This document shows, piece after piece, positions 63,601-64,000 of a DNA stretch of 64,000 bases. Each line of letters opens with the position of its first letter. Within the stretch, counting starts at the first letter, position 1. This DNA comes from Eledone cirrhosa. Taxonomy: Eukaryota; Mollusca; Cephalopoda; Octopoda; Eledonidae. The position numbers and the translations under genes are program-made. Location of the stretch: positions 25,316,374 through 25,380,373 of the forward strand of contig OZ024741.1 in assembly GCA_964016885.1 (NCBI GenBank). The letters run 5' to 3'. Under the pieces are notes generated by a model that had not been told where the DNA came from, ran no database searches, and saw only the letters and a list, made by a program, of their open reading frames with translations.

Positions 63601-64000
63601 AGTTCAATGATATCTACTGAGACAATATATAGAGTTCAATGATATCAACTGAGACAGTATATAGAGTTCAATGATATCAACTGAGGCAGTATATAGAGTT
63701 CAATGATATCAACTGAGACAATATATAGAGTTCAATGATATCAACTGAGACAGTATATAGAGTTCAATGATATCAACTGAGACAATATATAGAGTTCAAT
63801 GATATCAACTGAGACCTTATATAGAGTTCAATGATATCAACTGAGACAATATATAGAGTTCAATGATATCAACTGAGACAATATATAGAGTTCGATATCA
63901 ACTGAGACAGTATATAGAGTTCAATGATATCAACTGAGACAATATATAGAGTTCAATATCAACTGAGACAATATATACAGTTCAATGATATCAACTGAGA
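60640..64000. repeat. Second higher-order repeat in satellite C (2,843 bp offset)
   Basis: The rare units CTACTGAGACAATATATA (60771 and 63614) and GACCTTATATAGAG (ACCTTAT at 60971 and 63814) recur 2,843 bp apart with the same neighbours. The second copy is cut by the window end. Confidence 0.75.

Larger units (their letters stand above)
44408..64000. repeat. Satellite C: 32/29 bp tandem array, >19.5 kb, about 610 units
   Basis: The unit core is GTTCAATGATATCAACTGAG followed by ACAGTATATAGA. The main variants are AGTATATACA, ACAATATATAGA and a 29 bp form lacking GAT (TTCAATATCAACTG). The full unit contains the palindrome TGATATCA, which the 29 bp form loses. The array starts inside the NDUFS1 intron upstream of exon 43552-43680 and runs off the window. 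It is unrelated in sequence to satellites A and B. Confidence 0.98.

Noticed and set aside
6072..64000. CRISPR-like regular direct repeats
   Set aside because: Units are contiguous, with no unique spacers, and the setting is a eukaryotic intron. These are satellites.
6072..64000. Recursive splice sites (AG directly followed by GT) in the satellites
   Set aside because: In transcript sense all three consensus units have CAG followed by T, C or another base and no AG|GT core, so ratcheting recursive sites are not offered by the consensus units.
44408..64000. TATATAG in each satellite C unit as a promoter array
   Set aside because: AT-rich composition explains it, and no initiator or downstream coding sequence is present.

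Overview
The window looks like eukaryotic nuclear DNA from a coleoid cephalopod, most likely an octopus. The signs are interspersed repeats that I recall as typical of octopus genomes (a tRNA-derived SINE, and LINE/SINE tails ending in GATGATGATG-type triplets), very long repeat-filled introns, and molluscan-like exon sequence. The species call comes from memory of these families, not from a search.

The only gene I can support is NDUFS1, the 75 kDa iron-sulfur subunit of mitochondrial complex I. It lies on the minus strand and is partial at both ends. Six exons were read by hand with matching GT-AG splice sites and compatible phases: 43552-43680, 40977-41043, 29534-29596, 4812-4973, 3739-3892 and 94-269. 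Together they give about 250 contiguous residues, roughly 380-630 of the 727-residue human protein (numbering from memory). Upstream exons lie beyond position 64000 and downstream exons lie below position 1.

Almost everything else is intron. Three introns that flank consecutive exons each hold a different giant satellite. Satellite A (about 6072-29369) has a ~22/25 bp unit and nested higher-order copies, including a 6.9 kb tandem duplication. Satellite B (about 30901-40960) has GATGA-rich units of 28-40 bp. Satellite C (about 44408 to the window end) has a 32/29 bp unit with ~4.5 kb higher-order repeats. Together they take up about 53 kb of the 64 kb. The smaller introns, and the gaps between satellites and exons, hold decayed LINE copies on both strands, tRNA-derived SINEs, a fold-back element, a minisatellite and simple repeats.

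The many long open frames inside the satellites come from repeats that lack stop codons and are not annotated as genes. The most unusual feature is one conserved housekeeping gene whose tiny exons, one only 63 bp and frame-neutral, sit between unrelated megasatellites. In the pre-mRNA these satellites would present hundreds to thousands of identical short motifs (YCAY in B, CCCC and CAG in A). No new enzymatic or defence system is visible.
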